A DNA stretch of 64,000 nt from Actinoplanes sp. NBC_00393 (GCF_036053395.1 NZ_CP107942.1:8388501-8452500), one strand, 5' to 3'. Positions 1 to 8,166 are shown, counted from the stretch's first letter. A program made the numbers and translations. The notes: generated by a model not told the origin, from the sequence alone.

Positions 1-1
1 C

Positions 2-658
2 GCCCGGGACATAGCGGTCTTCACCGTGCTCCCCCTGCAGCAGCTGGACTTCCGGGCCGGCCAGTACCTGAGTCTCGAGGCCCCGCGCTACCAGCCCCGG
101 CTCTGGCGTACCTATTCACCGGCGAACGCCCCGCGCCGCGACAACACGCTCGAGTTCCACGTGCGCGCGGTCGGCGCCGGCTGGGTCTCCAGCGCCCTGG
201 TCCGCCGGCTCCAGGTCGGCGACATGGTCAAGCTGGCCGCCCCGATGGGGTCGATGACGCTGGACCGAAGATCGACCCGGGACGCCGTGTTCGTGGCCGG
301 CGGCACCGGACTGGCCCCGATCAAATCCCTGCTGGAGGAGCTGACCCGGTACAACCGGACCCGCTGGGTGCACGTCTTCTTCGGCGCGCGGACCCGTGAC
401 GACCTGTACGACCTGGCCGACCTGAACCGGCTCGCCGCCCGCTACCCGTGGCTGTCGGTGGTGACCGCGTGCAGCGACGATCCCACGTTCTCCGGCGAGA
501 AGGGCAACATCTCGGACGTCGTGGCCCGGTACGGCCCGTGGCAGGAGCACGACTTCTTCGTCTCCGGCTCCGGCAAGATGGTCAAGGGGACGCTGAAGAC
601 CCTGGCCGAGCTCCAGGTGCCTTCGGTCCGGGTGAAGTACGACAGCTTTACCGACTGA
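2..658 (+). CDS. Flavohemoglobin-type reductase, C-terminal part (5' end outside window)
   Basis: The reading frame is open from base 2, so the gene begins upstream of the window. What is present is an FAD-binding plus NAD(P)H-binding reductase module. RTYSPA fits the FAD-binding RxYS motif, GGTGLAPIKS is the pyridine-nucleotide loop, and a C-terminal SGSGKMV segment stands where relatives have GPPxMV. The opening residues (ARDIAVFTV then FRAGQYLSLE) match the linker region of actinobacterial globin-reductase fusions, which detoxify NO or reduce a heme. The globin half cannot be seen, so a stand-alone ferredoxin reductase-like protein is possible. The GTG at 26 is internal to the domain and is not the start. 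Confidence 0.8.
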   Translation, partial: ARDIAVFTVLPLQQLDFRAGQYLSLEAPRYQPRLWRTYSPANAPRRDNTLEFHVRAVGAGWVSSALVRRLQVGDMVKLAAPMGSMTLDRRSTRDAVFVAGGTGLAPIKSLLEELTRYNRTRWVHVFFGARTRDDLYDLADLNRLAARYPWLSVVTACSDDPTFSGEKGNISDVVARYGPWQEHDFFVSGSGKMVKGTLKTLAELQVPSVRVKYDSFTD

Positions 659-661
659 GTC

Positions 662-2191
662 TCAGTAATCCCAGGGCCGCCCGGTCTGCTGGTACTGCGC
701 GACCGGGACCAGCTTCGACTCCGCATCCATCCGGTCCACGTACAACCGGCCTTCCAGATGGTCGATCTCGTGGCTGATCAGCCGGGCCAGCGCCCGCTCG
801 AACGTGGTGATCACCCGGGTCCCGTCGAACCGGGCGTGCTCCACGTCGATCCGCAGCGGCCGGGCCACCAGTCCCCGGTAGTCGAAGAACGACAGGCAGC
901 CTTCGTACTGCTCGTCGCATTCGGCCGACTCCCCGACGACGCGTGGGTTGAGCAGGACCACCGGCTCGATGTCGAACTCCGGCGGGCGTACCACGGCGGC
1001 CGCGACCGGCACCCCGATCTGGGTGGCGGCCAGGCCCACGCCCTTGCTGAACTCGTGCAGGTCCTGCAGCCGGCCGAGCGAGGTCAGCAGGCGGGTGACG
1101 GTGTCCCGGGCGGCGGGCGCTTCCCGGGGCAGCTGGAAGTGGCGGGCCCGCTGCCGGAGCAGGTCGGACCCGCGCTGGATGATGCCGATGCCACGCATCC
1201 GGTGCGACGCCCGTGGCAGGGTCGGCTCCGGAGGCCCGGTCTCCTCGTAGACCGGCGCGTCGGCGCCGCGGTACCGCCATTCCAGCCGGTACCGCGCGTT
1301 GAGCAGGGGCGCGTCAGTTGACCACTCGAAAATGGCGCGACCTCCCTCGATGCGGCGTTCCAACGGGGTACGAACCGGCACCTCGGCGGCGAGGGACGCT
1401 TCCACACCCCAGACCTGTGGTTCGAAGCTCTGCGGGAAGACGAGTCGTACGGTCAGCGAGCGGGTGGGCAGCCGGACGGCCCGCTGGAACCACTGCCCCC
1501 ACTTCTCTTCCCCGACCGTGTACGCGTACTCGATCGTGGTCCGCTCACCGGGATAGAGCGGGAACTGACCGCGCTCGTTGGCGAAGAGCAGCCAGATCTC
1601 CTTGGCGGCGTCCCGGTCGAGCTTGACCCGCCACTGCATCGGCTCGGCGGCGTCGCCCTCCCCGGCCCGGGCTTGAACGTCCATCTCCTCGAAGGTGAGC
1701 GGGTTCTCCCGGTGGTGGCGGTTGGAGCCGGCCGGATCGTGCGGATACCGGTCCACGGCGATCTTCACGAGGTAGCGGGTGACCGGCTCGACCCCGGCGT
1801 TGTAGAGGGCCCGGCTGACCCGGCAGCGATACGCCCCGTCGGTGTAGACCAGTTCGGCGATCTCGCGTTCCACGACGAGGCCGGTGCCGGGCGGCAGCCA
1901 TTGCACCGGCACGGGTGGGTCCCGGTGCAGCGCCGATCCACGGGCGTGGCGCAGCTCGTCGTACTCCTGAAAACGCTGCCAGATCGCGCCGCCCGCACTC
2001 AGCACCGCCTCGGCCCGGCGGGCGAAGTCCTCGGTGGGTTTGTGACGCCGGCCCTCGACGTGGCTGACGTAGGACGGGTCGAATCCCATGCGCGCGGCAA
2101 GCTGCTTCTTGGTCATTCCGCGCTCGACCCGCCATTGCGCAAGCGCCGTTACGAACTGATCTGCGGCCCGTTCAATGGGCGAGGTGGTCAT
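662..2191 (-). CDS. XRE-type HTH / central beta-rich domain / peptide deformylase fusion (509 aa)
   Basis: Residues about 10-65 form an XRE-like helix-turn-helix (KKQLAARMG then PSYVSHVEG). Residues about 95-310 are a tryptophan-rich, probably beta-structured region that I do not recognise. Residues about 333-509 are a complete peptide deformylase: GVGLAATQ (motif I, usual P replaced by T), EGCLS (motif II) and HEIDH (motif III) are all present, so the metal ligands Cys/His/His and the catalytic Glu are kept. Ordinary deformylases are about 160-200 aa without DNA-binding parts. The start is ATG 2191, or GTG 2194 just before it, after AAGGGGA. It may be a regulator with a deformylase-like sensor domain or an active enzyme; the sequence alone does not decide. 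Confidence 0.85.
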   Translation of the reverse strand: MTTSPIERAADQFVTALAQWRVERGMTKKQLAARMGFDPSYVSHVEGRRHKPTEDFARRAEAVLSAGGAIWQRFQEYDELRHARGSALHRDPPVPVQWLPPGTGLVVEREIAELVYTDGAYRCRVSRALYNAGVEPVTRYLVKIAVDRYPHDPAGSNRHHRENPLTFEEMDVQARAGEGDAAEPMQWRVKLDRDAAKEIWLLFANERGQFPLYPGERTTIEYAYTVGEEKWGQWFQRAVRLPTRSLTVRLVFPQSFEPQVWGVEASLAAEVPVRTPLERRIEGGRAIFEWSTDAPLLNARYRLEWRYRGADAPVYEETGPPEPTLPRASHRMRGIGIIQRGSDLLRQRARHFQLPREAPAARDTVTRLLTSLGRLQDLHEFSKGVGLAATQIGVPVAAAVVRPPEFDIEPVVLLNPRVVGESAECDEQYEGCLSFFDYRGLVARPLRIDVEHARFDGTRVITTFERALARLISHEIDHLEGRLYVDRMDAESKLVPVAQYQQTGRPWDY

Positions 2192-2298
2192 CACGGATGT
2201 CCCCTTCGCGACGGCACCATCAGTGTCGCTGGCGCCAAGTGTCCGTAAGGGGCTAGTAGCGCGTTGCCGACAAATGCCTTGACGAACTCGCGAAGGCA

Positions 2299-2308
2299 GT
2301 AACGTTAC
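2299..2308. promoter_or_regulatory. Perfect palindrome GTAACGTTAC upstream of the HTH-deformylase gene
   Basis: This 10-bp palindrome sits in an AT-richer patch about 107 bp upstream of the HTH-deformylase start and 50 bp before the iron box of the divergent gene. XRE regulators often bind short palindromes near their own promoter, so it is a candidate autoregulatory operator. That role is inference only. Confidence 0.3.
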
Positions 2309-2358
2309 GTAAAGTAATTCTTGCCGAGGGTATTCGCCCGAAAGATCCTGGCCACTGG

Positions 2359-2377
2359 TGTGGTTAGGCTACCCTTA
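2359..2377 (+). promoter_or_regulatory. Iron box (IdeR/DmdR-type operator)
   Basis: The site matches 15 of 19 positions of the consensus TTAGGTTAGGCTAACCTAA, with the core GGTTAGGCTA intact. It overlaps the inferred -35 region of a gene whose product is an iron-siderophore reductase-like protein, exactly where an iron-dependent DtxR-family repressor is expected to act. Confidence 0.75.
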
Positions 2378-2389
2378 ACCGGGTACGAT
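2361..2389 (+). promoter_or_regulatory. Promoter of the FhuF-like gene
   Basis: TACGAT (2384-2389) is a good actinobacterial -10 hexamer. TGGTTA (2361-2366) lies 17 bp upstream as a weak -35 inside the iron box, so repressor binding would block RNA polymerase. The transcript would carry the leader ORF at 2434. Confidence 0.5.
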
Positions 2390-2433
2390 GGGTCGTCTTG
2401 GATCCTTCCGTAATACCTGGCGAGGAGAATGCG

Positions 2434-2478
2434 GTGACTCAGCGACGAGTGTCGCCGCGGGCCGGCGGACGCCCGTGA
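2434..2478 (+). CDS. Candidate 14-residue leader peptide coupled to the FhuF-like gene
   Basis: A GTG-started ORF encoding VTQRRVSPRAGGRP follows a strong ribosome-binding site (GAGGAG at 2422-2427, 6-nt spacing). Its TGA stop (2476-2478) overlaps the GTG start of the next gene (2475-2477) in a GTGA arrangement. The downstream start has no good ribosome-binding site of its own, so translation is probably coupled through this short ORF. It is Arg/Pro-rich and could be a simple coupling ORF or an attenuating leader. Confidence 0.45.
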   Translation: MTQRRVSPRAGGRP

Positions 2479-3278
2479 CGATCACGTTGGAACTCACGCG
2501 TTCCCGCCTCGTCGCCGAACACCCGCTGGCTCCGGTCAACGCGACGTTGCGGGCCATGTTCGGCACCAGCACCGAGATTCCCGGCCTGGCTCCCGACCTG
2601 GTCGCGCGTGACCTCGCCGGCTGGACACCGGCCGCCCGGCTCGCCGACGTGCACCTCGACACCCTGCTCGACACGGCTCGCCACCGGTGGAACGCGCAGC
2701 CGCACGCCGCCGCCGCGCTCGCCTGGAAGGCGTACACCTACTGGCTCGCCCTGCCGGCCGTTCTCGGCTGGGCCTCCGCGCGCCGGGTTCCGCTGCTCAC
2801 CGCCACCGACGCGGTGATCCATTTCGACGATCCCCGGCCGCTGCTCACCCTCGGCATGCGTCCCGACATCCCGATCGCGGTCCTGCCCACCGACCCGATC
2901 GCGCTCAGCGGGCTGCCCCAGGTCAAGGTCGTCGCCGACGAGGAAGCGCTGCTGGCCGAGTTCCGCCGCTCGCTCTACGACGAACACCTCGGGCCGCTGC
3001 TCGACGCCATTCACGGCCGGGTCCGGCTGGGCAAGCGCACGCTTCTCGGTTCGCTCGCCTCCGGCATCGCGTACGGCGTGCTCCGCTCCGCGGACGCCCT
3101 GCCCGGTTCGTCCGCCGCGAGCATCGACCGCCTGCTGGGCACGCTCGGTGTGGCCGATCTGATCGAGCTGGTGCCGGGTCCCAACGGCCAGCTCGACGTG
3201 CAGAGAAAGACCTGCTGCCTGGCATTCACCCTGCCGCAGCCCAAGGTCTGCCCGGGTTGCTGCATCAAAACCGATTAG
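2475..3278 (+). CDS. FhuF-like ferric-siderophore reductase, [2Fe-2S] protein (267 aa)
   Basis: The C-terminus has Cys247-Cys248, ten residues, Cys259, two residues, Cys262 (then Cys263). This is the CC-x10-C-x2-C iron-sulfur pattern of the FhuF family, which reduces ferric siderophores in the cytoplasm to release iron. The rest is compatible with the FhuF-like fold (YTYWLALP, LLGSLASGIAY helices). GTG 2475 is chosen because it overlaps the stop of the coupled leader ORF; an in-frame ATG at 2388 would put the start on top of the -10 element. The upstream iron box supports an iron-starvation role. The siderophore partner is not in the window. Confidence 0.8.
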   Translation: MTITLELTRSRLVAEHPLAPVNATLRAMFGTSTEIPGLAPDLVARDLAGWTPAARLADVHLDTLLDTARHRWNAQPHAAAALAWKAYTYWLALPAVLGWASARRVPLLTATDAVIHFDDPRPLLTLGMRPDIPIAVLPTDPIALSGLPQVKVVADEEALLAEFRRSLYDEHLGPLLDAIHGRVRLGKRTLLGSLASGIAYGVLRSADALPGSSAASIDRLLGTLGVADLIELVPGPNGQLDVQRKTCCLAFTLPQPKVCPGCCIKTD

Positions 3279-3322
3279 ACGTACGGGTGACGAGAAGTCC
3301 CCGCTCAGTCCGGCCCGGCTGC

Positions 3323-3346
3323 GTCGTGGTCCGGCTGGACCACGAC
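3323..3346. terminator. Bidirectional hairpin terminator
   Basis: A perfect 10-bp stem, GTCGTGGTCC/GGACCACGAC with loop GGCT, lies between the convergent FhuF-like and RTX-repeat genes. There is no clear T tract, as is common in high-GC actinomycetes. Confidence 0.7.
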
Positions 3347-3368
3347 ACCGCCGGGCTGAAGCAGATGG

Positions 3369-4466
3369 TCAGGCCCGCTCGCAGCCGACCTTGGTGTCGC
3401 CACCGTGGGCCTCGCAGAGATCACCCTCCGCGGTCCGGTTCGCGCCACCGTCGAGGCGGTCCTGACCCTTCGGCTCGCTCCAGTCGTAACCACTGACGTA
3501 ATCGTCGCCGGTGCCGCCGTACAGCCTGTCCTGGCCGGCCTCGCCGTGCACCAGGTCGTCGCCGCCGTAGCCGTAGATGTGGTCGTTGCCGCCCCACCCG
3601 TACAGATAATCCGCCCTGGCCGTGCCGTAGATCCGGTCGTTGCCCTCGCCGCCCTGGATCTCCTCCACGTCGGTGGCGATGGTGTCCTTCTCGCCCTTGA
3701 CGCCGTCGTCGCCCTTCACACCGTCCGCGTCGGCGGTGATCCCCTTGGTGTAGAGGATGTAGCTGATCGCGTCGCGATCGCCGGGCCCGCCGGAGAAGTA
3801 GTCGTTGTCCGTCCCGACCTTGAACTGGGACATCAGAACACTGTCGTTGCCGGCCCCGCCGTAGGTCTTGTCGTGACCCTCGTCCTCGGGGAAGTGGTCG
3901 TTCCCGTTGCCGCCGTAGACCACGTCGTTGCCGACCTCGCCCTGCACCCAGTCGTCCCCGTCACCACCGGAGAGCATGTCGTTGCCGTCGTGCCCGACCA
4001 GCTCGTCCTTGCCGCCCAGCCCGTAGATCTTGTCGGCGCCGCTGTCACCCCAGAGGGTGTCGGCGCGCGGACCGCCGGTGAGCTTGTCGTTGCCGGTGCC
4101 GCCGTCGGCCGTCATGCCGAGGTCGGTCTTGTTGACCACCGAGTCGTTCCGGTCGTAGGTGTAGACCCGCAGCCGGGTCGGCGCCTTCGACGTCTTGCAC
4201 CGGACCTTGGTCTTGTCGCCCTTGACCGCCTTGCAGCCCTTGCCGGCCTTGACCGCGACCTTGTCGTCGATCGTGACTGTGTGGCCGGAGCGGGTGACGA
4301 CGACCCTGTTCTGCTTGCCCTTGGCCGCCTTGTACTGCACCTTCGTCGTCGACACGACCGAGGCGACGCCGGCGGTGGCGGTGGCAGCTTCAGCCGGCGA
4401 GGCGAACGCGCCGACGGCCACGACCGTGGCGGCCAGAGCGAGGGCAAGGGGTGTTGAATACGGCAT
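3369..4466 (-). CDS. Secreted calcium-binding RTX-type repeat protein (365 aa)
   Basis: A Sec signal peptide opens the protein (hydrophobic LALALAATVVAVGAFA ending at an A-E-A site). A roughly 100-residue basic region follows, then many glycine/aspartate nonapeptides of GGxGxDxxx type (GGTGNDKLTGG, GGDGDDWVQG, GGAGNDSV, GYGGDDLVHGE). Such repeats form calcium-stabilised parallel beta rolls. No protease, lipase or other catalytic domain is visible, so a structural or extracellular calcium-binding role is likely. The start ATG 4466 follows GGGAG at proper spacing and places the signal peptide at the N-terminus; the longer frame (from 4514) would bury it. The usual type I secretion genes are not nearby, consistent with Sec export. 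Confidence 0.85.
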   Translation of the reverse strand: MPYSTPLALALAATVVAVGAFASPAEAATATAGVASVVSTTKVQYKAAKGKQNRVVVTRSGHTVTIDDKVAVKAGKGCKAVKGDKTKVRCKTSKAPTRLRVYTYDRNDSVVNKTDLGMTADGGTGNDKLTGGPRADTLWGDSGADKIYGLGGKDELVGHDGNDMLSGGDGDDWVQGEVGNDVVYGGNGNDHFPEDEGHDKTYGGAGNDSVLMSQFKVGTDNDYFSGGPGDRDAISYILYTKGITADADGVKGDDGVKGEKDTIATDVEEIQGGEGNDRIYGTARADYLYGWGGNDHIYGYGGDDLVHGEAGQDRLYGGTGDDYVSGYDWSEPKGQDRLDGGANRTAEGDLCEAHGGDTKVGCERA

Positions 4467-4526
4467 GCGATCTCCCGGATCAGCAGCGGTGAATATCACC
4501 GGCCGGAAGATCATAGAACGATACCG

Positions 4527-6518
4527 TTACGACGCGCCGCCCCTAGACGCGAGCACCGCTTCCGGGTCGTCGACGAGGTGCCGGACGTCCCACATCCAGA
4601 CACCGCCGGTCCACGTCGGACGGAAGCCGAGCAGCTCGGACATCGTGCGCAGCATCTCGATGTCACGGGCCTGCGGCGTCAGGACCACCACACCGGCCTT
4701 CCAGAACCGCAGGTCGGCCAGCGTCATCTCGCGGCGGGCGTCGGTGACCTCGGGGATCGGGTTGCCCTGCCGGATCGAGGTGATCAGGCCGCTGGTCGGC
4801 CGCCACGGCGGGGAGAAGATCGCGGTACGGTCCGACGGGTTCTGCGGGTTCTGGTTGGGCAGCAGGGCGTACGCCCCGGCGATCCGCATGTCCTGCCCGG
4901 TGTAAGCCGTCCAGCGCAGCGGGTCCGGGTAGCTGCTGTCCGGCAGCGGCAGGGTGACCATGGTGTGGTCGTCGTCGACGTACTGCTTCCAGGCGCCCGA
5001 CGTGACGAACTCCGGCACCGGGTCCATCGGCGTGGTCTGCAGCGGGGTCGGCGCCAGCGGTACGAGCGCCATCGCCACCGCCGTGATCATGGCGACCCGA
5101 ACCGGGCCCCGCGCGTGCGGCTGGGACCGGACCAGGTCGACGGCGCGCTGAACACCGAGCGCGAGCACGATCCCGACCATCGGCGCGATCGCCATCGCCC
5201 AGCGGGTCGGCACGGCCGAGTCGAGCACCGGAATGCTGTGCATGATCGACCAGATGCCGGGGATGCCGGTGTTGATGCCGTTCAGGTAAATGCGCGGCCC
5301 GAGCGACATCGCCGCGAAGAACACCGCGATCGCGCCGATGGTGACCACCGCCGCGGTCCGCCGCATCCAGAGGATCAGCCCGAAGAACAGGATGATCAGA
5401 CCCCAGCCGAAGAATGCGTTCTCCTCCGCCGGGTTCTGCGACAGGGCCGAGGCGACCGCGCTGTTGCCGGCCACCGAGCGGCTGGCGTACGCGGTGAACG
5501 AGGCCAGGTCGGCGCCGAAGTTCCGGACGAACTCGGCCAGACCCTGGTAGCTCTGCGGACCGAAGAACTGCACGCTGAGCGGGTAGGCGAGCACAGCCAG
5601 CGTCGCCGCCGCGGTGACTCCGAGACCCCGCAGGAACGGGACGACCTCACCGGGGTGCGCCTTGCGCCGCACGACTGCCATGACCACGCAGAAGATGCCG
5701 AGGCCGACGGCGGTCATGAACAGGATCTCGAGGTTGATGAACGCCTGCCAGACCAGCAGACCGGCCAGGATCAGCCCGTTGCGCATGGCTCGGCCCGAGA
5801 CCCGCAGCTCCAGCGTGCGCCAGATGATCACCGGGACGAGGAACTGCGAGACGATGTTCGGGTGGCCGCCGGCGTGCGAGATCATGCTCGGCGCGAAGGT
5901 GCAGAACAGTGCGCCCACCCACGCGGCGAGCCGGGAAGCGACGAACCGGCGCGAGAGCACCAGATACCACGAAGTTCCGGTGAATGCCAATGCGCAGGTG
6001 AGAAATACGTTGAACGCCACATGCGGACCGAACAGAAGAGTGATCGGAGTCAGTGGCAACGAAACGGCCAACACCGAGGTGTTGGCCATCATGTTCACCC
6101 CGTCGGGGTAATTCATACGATCCGAGAAGAACGGATACGCGCCATCAGTGAGCACGCGTGCACCGTGCGCCAGCATCCACTCGAAGAAAGCTTGATCCTG
6201 CGGATCATCCCGCAGTTCATGATCAAGATTGAGCCACAACGGGGCTGTGACGAAGAACGCCACGGCTATGAAAGTCGCGATTGCCAGAACGTCGCGCCAG
6301 CTGAGGACCCGCCACTTCGGACGGTGCTGAACAGGCTGTATGGCCTGCTCTTCGACCGTTTCCTTGATCGGCGCGAGAACCGCCGGGGTGTCCGCCGTAA
6401 CGGCACCGCTGATGGCGCGCAGCTCGGCGTCCAGGTTGTCGTCGGCGGTCACTTGGCGCGGCCGGAGAACGTTCTCGCCGGTCGACTGGCCTGTCGAGTC
6501 AAAACCCGTAATCGTCAT
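4527..6518 (-). CDS. Polytopic membrane protein, probable GT-C type glycosyltransferase (663 aa)
   Basis: An N-terminal cytoplasmic stretch of about 85 residues precedes roughly ten hydrophobic segments and a soluble C-terminal domain of about 150 residues. After the first membrane segment comes an acidic extracytoplasmic loop (RDDPQDQAFFEW). The placement of acidic residues there and the N-cytoplasmic topology resemble lipid-sugar-dependent GT-C enzymes, but no family-specific motif lets me name the substrate. I chose ATG 6518 over the frame start at 6683 because the extra 55 residues are Arg-rich and lie in the promoter region. The divergent methyltransferase gene may share the 278-bp intergenic control region. 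Confidence 0.6.
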   Translation of the reverse strand: MTITGFDSTGQSTGENVLRPRQVTADDNLDAELRAISGAVTADTPAVLAPIKETVEEQAIQPVQHRPKWRVLSWRDVLAIATFIAVAFFVTAPLWLNLDHELRDDPQDQAFFEWMLAHGARVLTDGAYPFFSDRMNYPDGVNMMANTSVLAVSLPLTPITLLFGPHVAFNVFLTCALAFTGTSWYLVLSRRFVASRLAAWVGALFCTFAPSMISHAGGHPNIVSQFLVPVIIWRTLELRVSGRAMRNGLILAGLLVWQAFINLEILFMTAVGLGIFCVVMAVVRRKAHPGEVVPFLRGLGVTAAATLAVLAYPLSVQFFGPQSYQGLAEFVRNFGADLASFTAYASRSVAGNSAVASALSQNPAEENAFFGWGLIILFFGLILWMRRTAAVVTIGAIAVFFAAMSLGPRIYLNGINTGIPGIWSIMHSIPVLDSAVPTRWAMAIAPMVGIVLALGVQRAVDLVRSQPHARGPVRVAMITAVAMALVPLAPTPLQTTPMDPVPEFVTSGAWKQYVDDDHTMVTLPLPDSSYPDPLRWTAYTGQDMRIAGAYALLPNQNPQNPSDRTAIFSPPWRPTSGLITSIRQGNPIPEVTDARREMTLADLRFWKAGVVVLTPQARDIEMLRTMSELLGFRPTWTGGVWMWDVRHLVDDPEAVLASRGGAS

Positions 6519-6603
6519 AGCATCGGCGAGCCTAACCGAGGTTCGGAAGAAGCCGGCGATGAGCGCCCGAGGCGTGATAGAGCCGATATGTACGCGTGCT
6601 TTC

Positions 6604-6647
6604 CGCGTGTCCCACACCCGGTGTCCATCTGGTGGACTCAACACGCG
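6604..6647. promoter_or_regulatory. Nested inverted repeat in divergent intergenic region
   Basis: Outer arms CGCGTGT (6604-6610) and ACACGCG (6641-6647) enclose inner arms GTCCA (6623-6627) and TGGAC (6633-6637). The element sits between the divergent membrane protein and methyltransferase genes. It could be a two-part operator or an RNA structure; nothing else in the 6519-6796 gap looks genic. Confidence 0.35.
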
Positions 6648-6796
6648 TAACCCATCCGAGTACCCATCCCACCTATGTCTCAATCAGGCCAAAAAATCAG
6701 CGGCGACCCGCGCTCAACTTTCGGTTAGGCGCGTCAGATGGTTAACTTCTCCGGTCCCGCTGCAACTCAGATCGGCAAGATGAGGGAACCTCACCT

Positions 6797-7510
6797 ATGG
6801 CAGACATCACTGGAGACCAGCGGATCCAGTCCGAAGTGCTCGAAGGCCTTGCCACGGCTGTGAACCACCGCAGGTGGTTCGTCGAGCTCGCGCTCCCATA
6901 CCTTGGGGACAACCCCATCGAGATCGGCAGCGGCCTCGGTGACTACGCGATCGAGTGGGCCGAGCACCTCCCGCGTTTCACCGCGACCGAGGCGGACCCC
7001 GACCGGCTCGTCCTGCTCAAGGAGCGGATGGCCGAGCACACCAACATCGACGTGAAGCAGATGCTGCTGCCCTCGCCGGAGGCGAACGGGGAGTACAGCG
7101 CCGCCGTGTCGTACAACGTGCTCGAGCACATCGAGGACCACGTGGGCGCGCTGAGCAGCATGAAGGACCTGGTGCGCCCCGGCGGCCGGGTCATCATCAT
7201 CGTGCCGGCGTTCATGTTCGCGATGAGCCAGGTCGACATCGCCACCGGGCACATCCGCCGCTACACCAAGAAGACGCTCTCCGCCGCGTTCATCGAGGCC
7301 GGCCTGGAGATCGAGAAGATCCACTACGCGAACGCGCTGGGTCTGATCGGCTACTACGGCGCCACGAGCATCTTCAAGCTCGCCCCGAAGGAGGGGCCGA
7401 TGGTCAAGGTCTACGACAGCGTGGTGCTGCCGGTCACCAAGGCCGCCGAGCGGGTCGTGAAGCCGCCGTTCGGCCAGTCGGTCTTCTGCGTGGGCCGGGC
7501 GCCGCGCTGA
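6797..7510 (+). CDS. Class I SAM-dependent methyltransferase (237 aa)
   Basis: The motif I equivalent IEIGSGLGDY gives the SAM-binding glycine loop, followed by an acidic end of strand 2 (TEADPDR). YNVLEHIEDH is the motif IV region typical of UbiE/COQ5-like and small-molecule methyltransferases, and LVRPGGRVIIIVP is the post-motif strand. The IRRYTKKTL segment is common in the sugar or lipid-linked methyltransferases of this fold, but the acceptor cannot be inferred. ATG 6797 has GAGGGA upstream. The gene is divergent from the polytopic membrane protein and is followed by a strong hairpin. Confidence 0.8.
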   Translation: MADITGDQRIQSEVLEGLATAVNHRRWFVELALPYLGDNPIEIGSGLGDYAIEWAEHLPRFTATEADPDRLVLLKERMAEHTNIDVKQMLLPSPEANGEYSAAVSYNVLEHIEDHVGALSSMKDLVRPGGRVIIIVPAFMFAMSQVDIATGHIRRYTKKTLSAAFIEAGLEIEKIHYANALGLIGYYGATSIFKLAPKEGPMVKVYDSVVLPVTKAAERVVKPPFGQSVFCVGRAPR

Positions 7511-7530
7511 CGCGTACCCCGGATAATCAG

Positions 7531-7559
7531 TGAAGCCGCCGGCGATGCCGGCGGCTTCA
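7531..7559 (+). terminator. Hairpin terminator after the methyltransferase gene
   Basis: A perfect 13-bp stem, TGAAGCCGCCGGC/GCCGGCGGCTTCA, with a 3-nt loop lies 20 bp after the stop codon. A weak pyrimidine run (CCTTTCTT) follows. Confidence 0.8.
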
Positions 7560-7566
7560 GCTGTCT

Positions 7567-7640
7567 GCGGGCCTTTCTTGACGGCGGCCTTGTCAGTCGC
7601 GGCCTTTCCGTCACGGCCTTGTCAGCAGCGGCCTTTCAGC
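7567..7640. repeat. Five degenerate ~15-bp repeats containing GGCCTT
   Basis: Five consecutive units of about 13-16 bp, each with (C)GGCCTT followed by TC/GTC and a few variable bases, fill the space between the terminator and the stop of the convergent PEBP gene. They look like a decayed minisatellite. Confidence 0.55.
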
Positions 7641-8166
7641 CGCGGACCTGGAAGGTCGGGCGGACGGTGGCCCGGGCCAGGGTGTGGAACGCCAGATTGA
7701 AGCCGACGTACGCCGGTGAGGCGTCCGGAGTCACCTCGAGGCGGTCGACGTCGATCGCGTGCACCGCGAAGACGTACCGATGCGGGCGGTCGCCGGGCGG
7801 CGGCGCCGAGCCGCCGTAGTTGCGCTCGCCGTAATCGTTGCGCACGCAGAACGCGCCGTCCGGCAGCGGGTCGACGCCGCGGTCCAGGGCGGTGACCGAG
7901 ACCGGCAGGTTCACCAGGACCCAGTGCCAGAATCCGCTGCCCGTCGGTGCGTCCGGGTCGAAGCAGGTGACCACGAACCCCCGCGTCTCGTCGGGGAACC
8001 CCGACCAGGACAACTGCGGCGAGAGATTCTTCCCGCCCACACTGGTGTGCACGAAGAGCTCGTCGAGCGGCTGCCCGTCCGTCACGTCCGAGCTGGTCAC
8101 CGTGAATGACGGGACCGGCGGCAAAAGATCGTAAGGGTCGGGAGCCAGGGCACGGTCAAGACTCAT
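7636..8166 (-). CDS. YbhB/YbcL-family (PEBP, Raf kinase inhibitor-like) protein (176 aa)
   Basis: The two PEBP signatures are present: DPDAPTGSGFWHWV (ligand pocket Asp/His) and the later YGGSAPPPGDRPHRYVF. The length is normal for bacterial PEBP proteins, whose physiological ligands are mostly unknown. There is no signal peptide, so it is cytoplasmic. A GGAGG ribosome-binding site precedes ATG 8166. The neighbours give no functional hint. Confidence 0.9.
   Translation of the reverse strand: MSLDRALAPDPYDLLPPVPSFTVTSSDVTDGQPLDELFVHTSVGGKNLSPQLSWSGFPDETRGFVVTCFDPDAPTGSGFWHWVLVNLPVSVTALDRGVDPLPDGAFCVRNDYGERNYGGSAPPPGDRPHRYVFAVHAIDVDRLEVTPDASPAYVGFNLAFHTLARATVRPTFQVRG

Noticed and set aside
2237..2249. 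Shared 12-mer AAGTGTCCGTAA upstream of the HTH-deformylase gene and near 45.5 kb (LCP promoter)
   Set aside because: Shared 12-mers are expected by chance many times in a 64-kb window, and spacing to the genes differs.
4578..6650. Long open frame of 690 codons antisense to the membrane protein gene (and similar ones at 8442-10313 and 44265-46727)
   Set aside because: The proteins are Arg/Gly/Pro-rich with no recognisable domains; they mirror well-supported genes on the other strand, a common effect in high-GC DNA.
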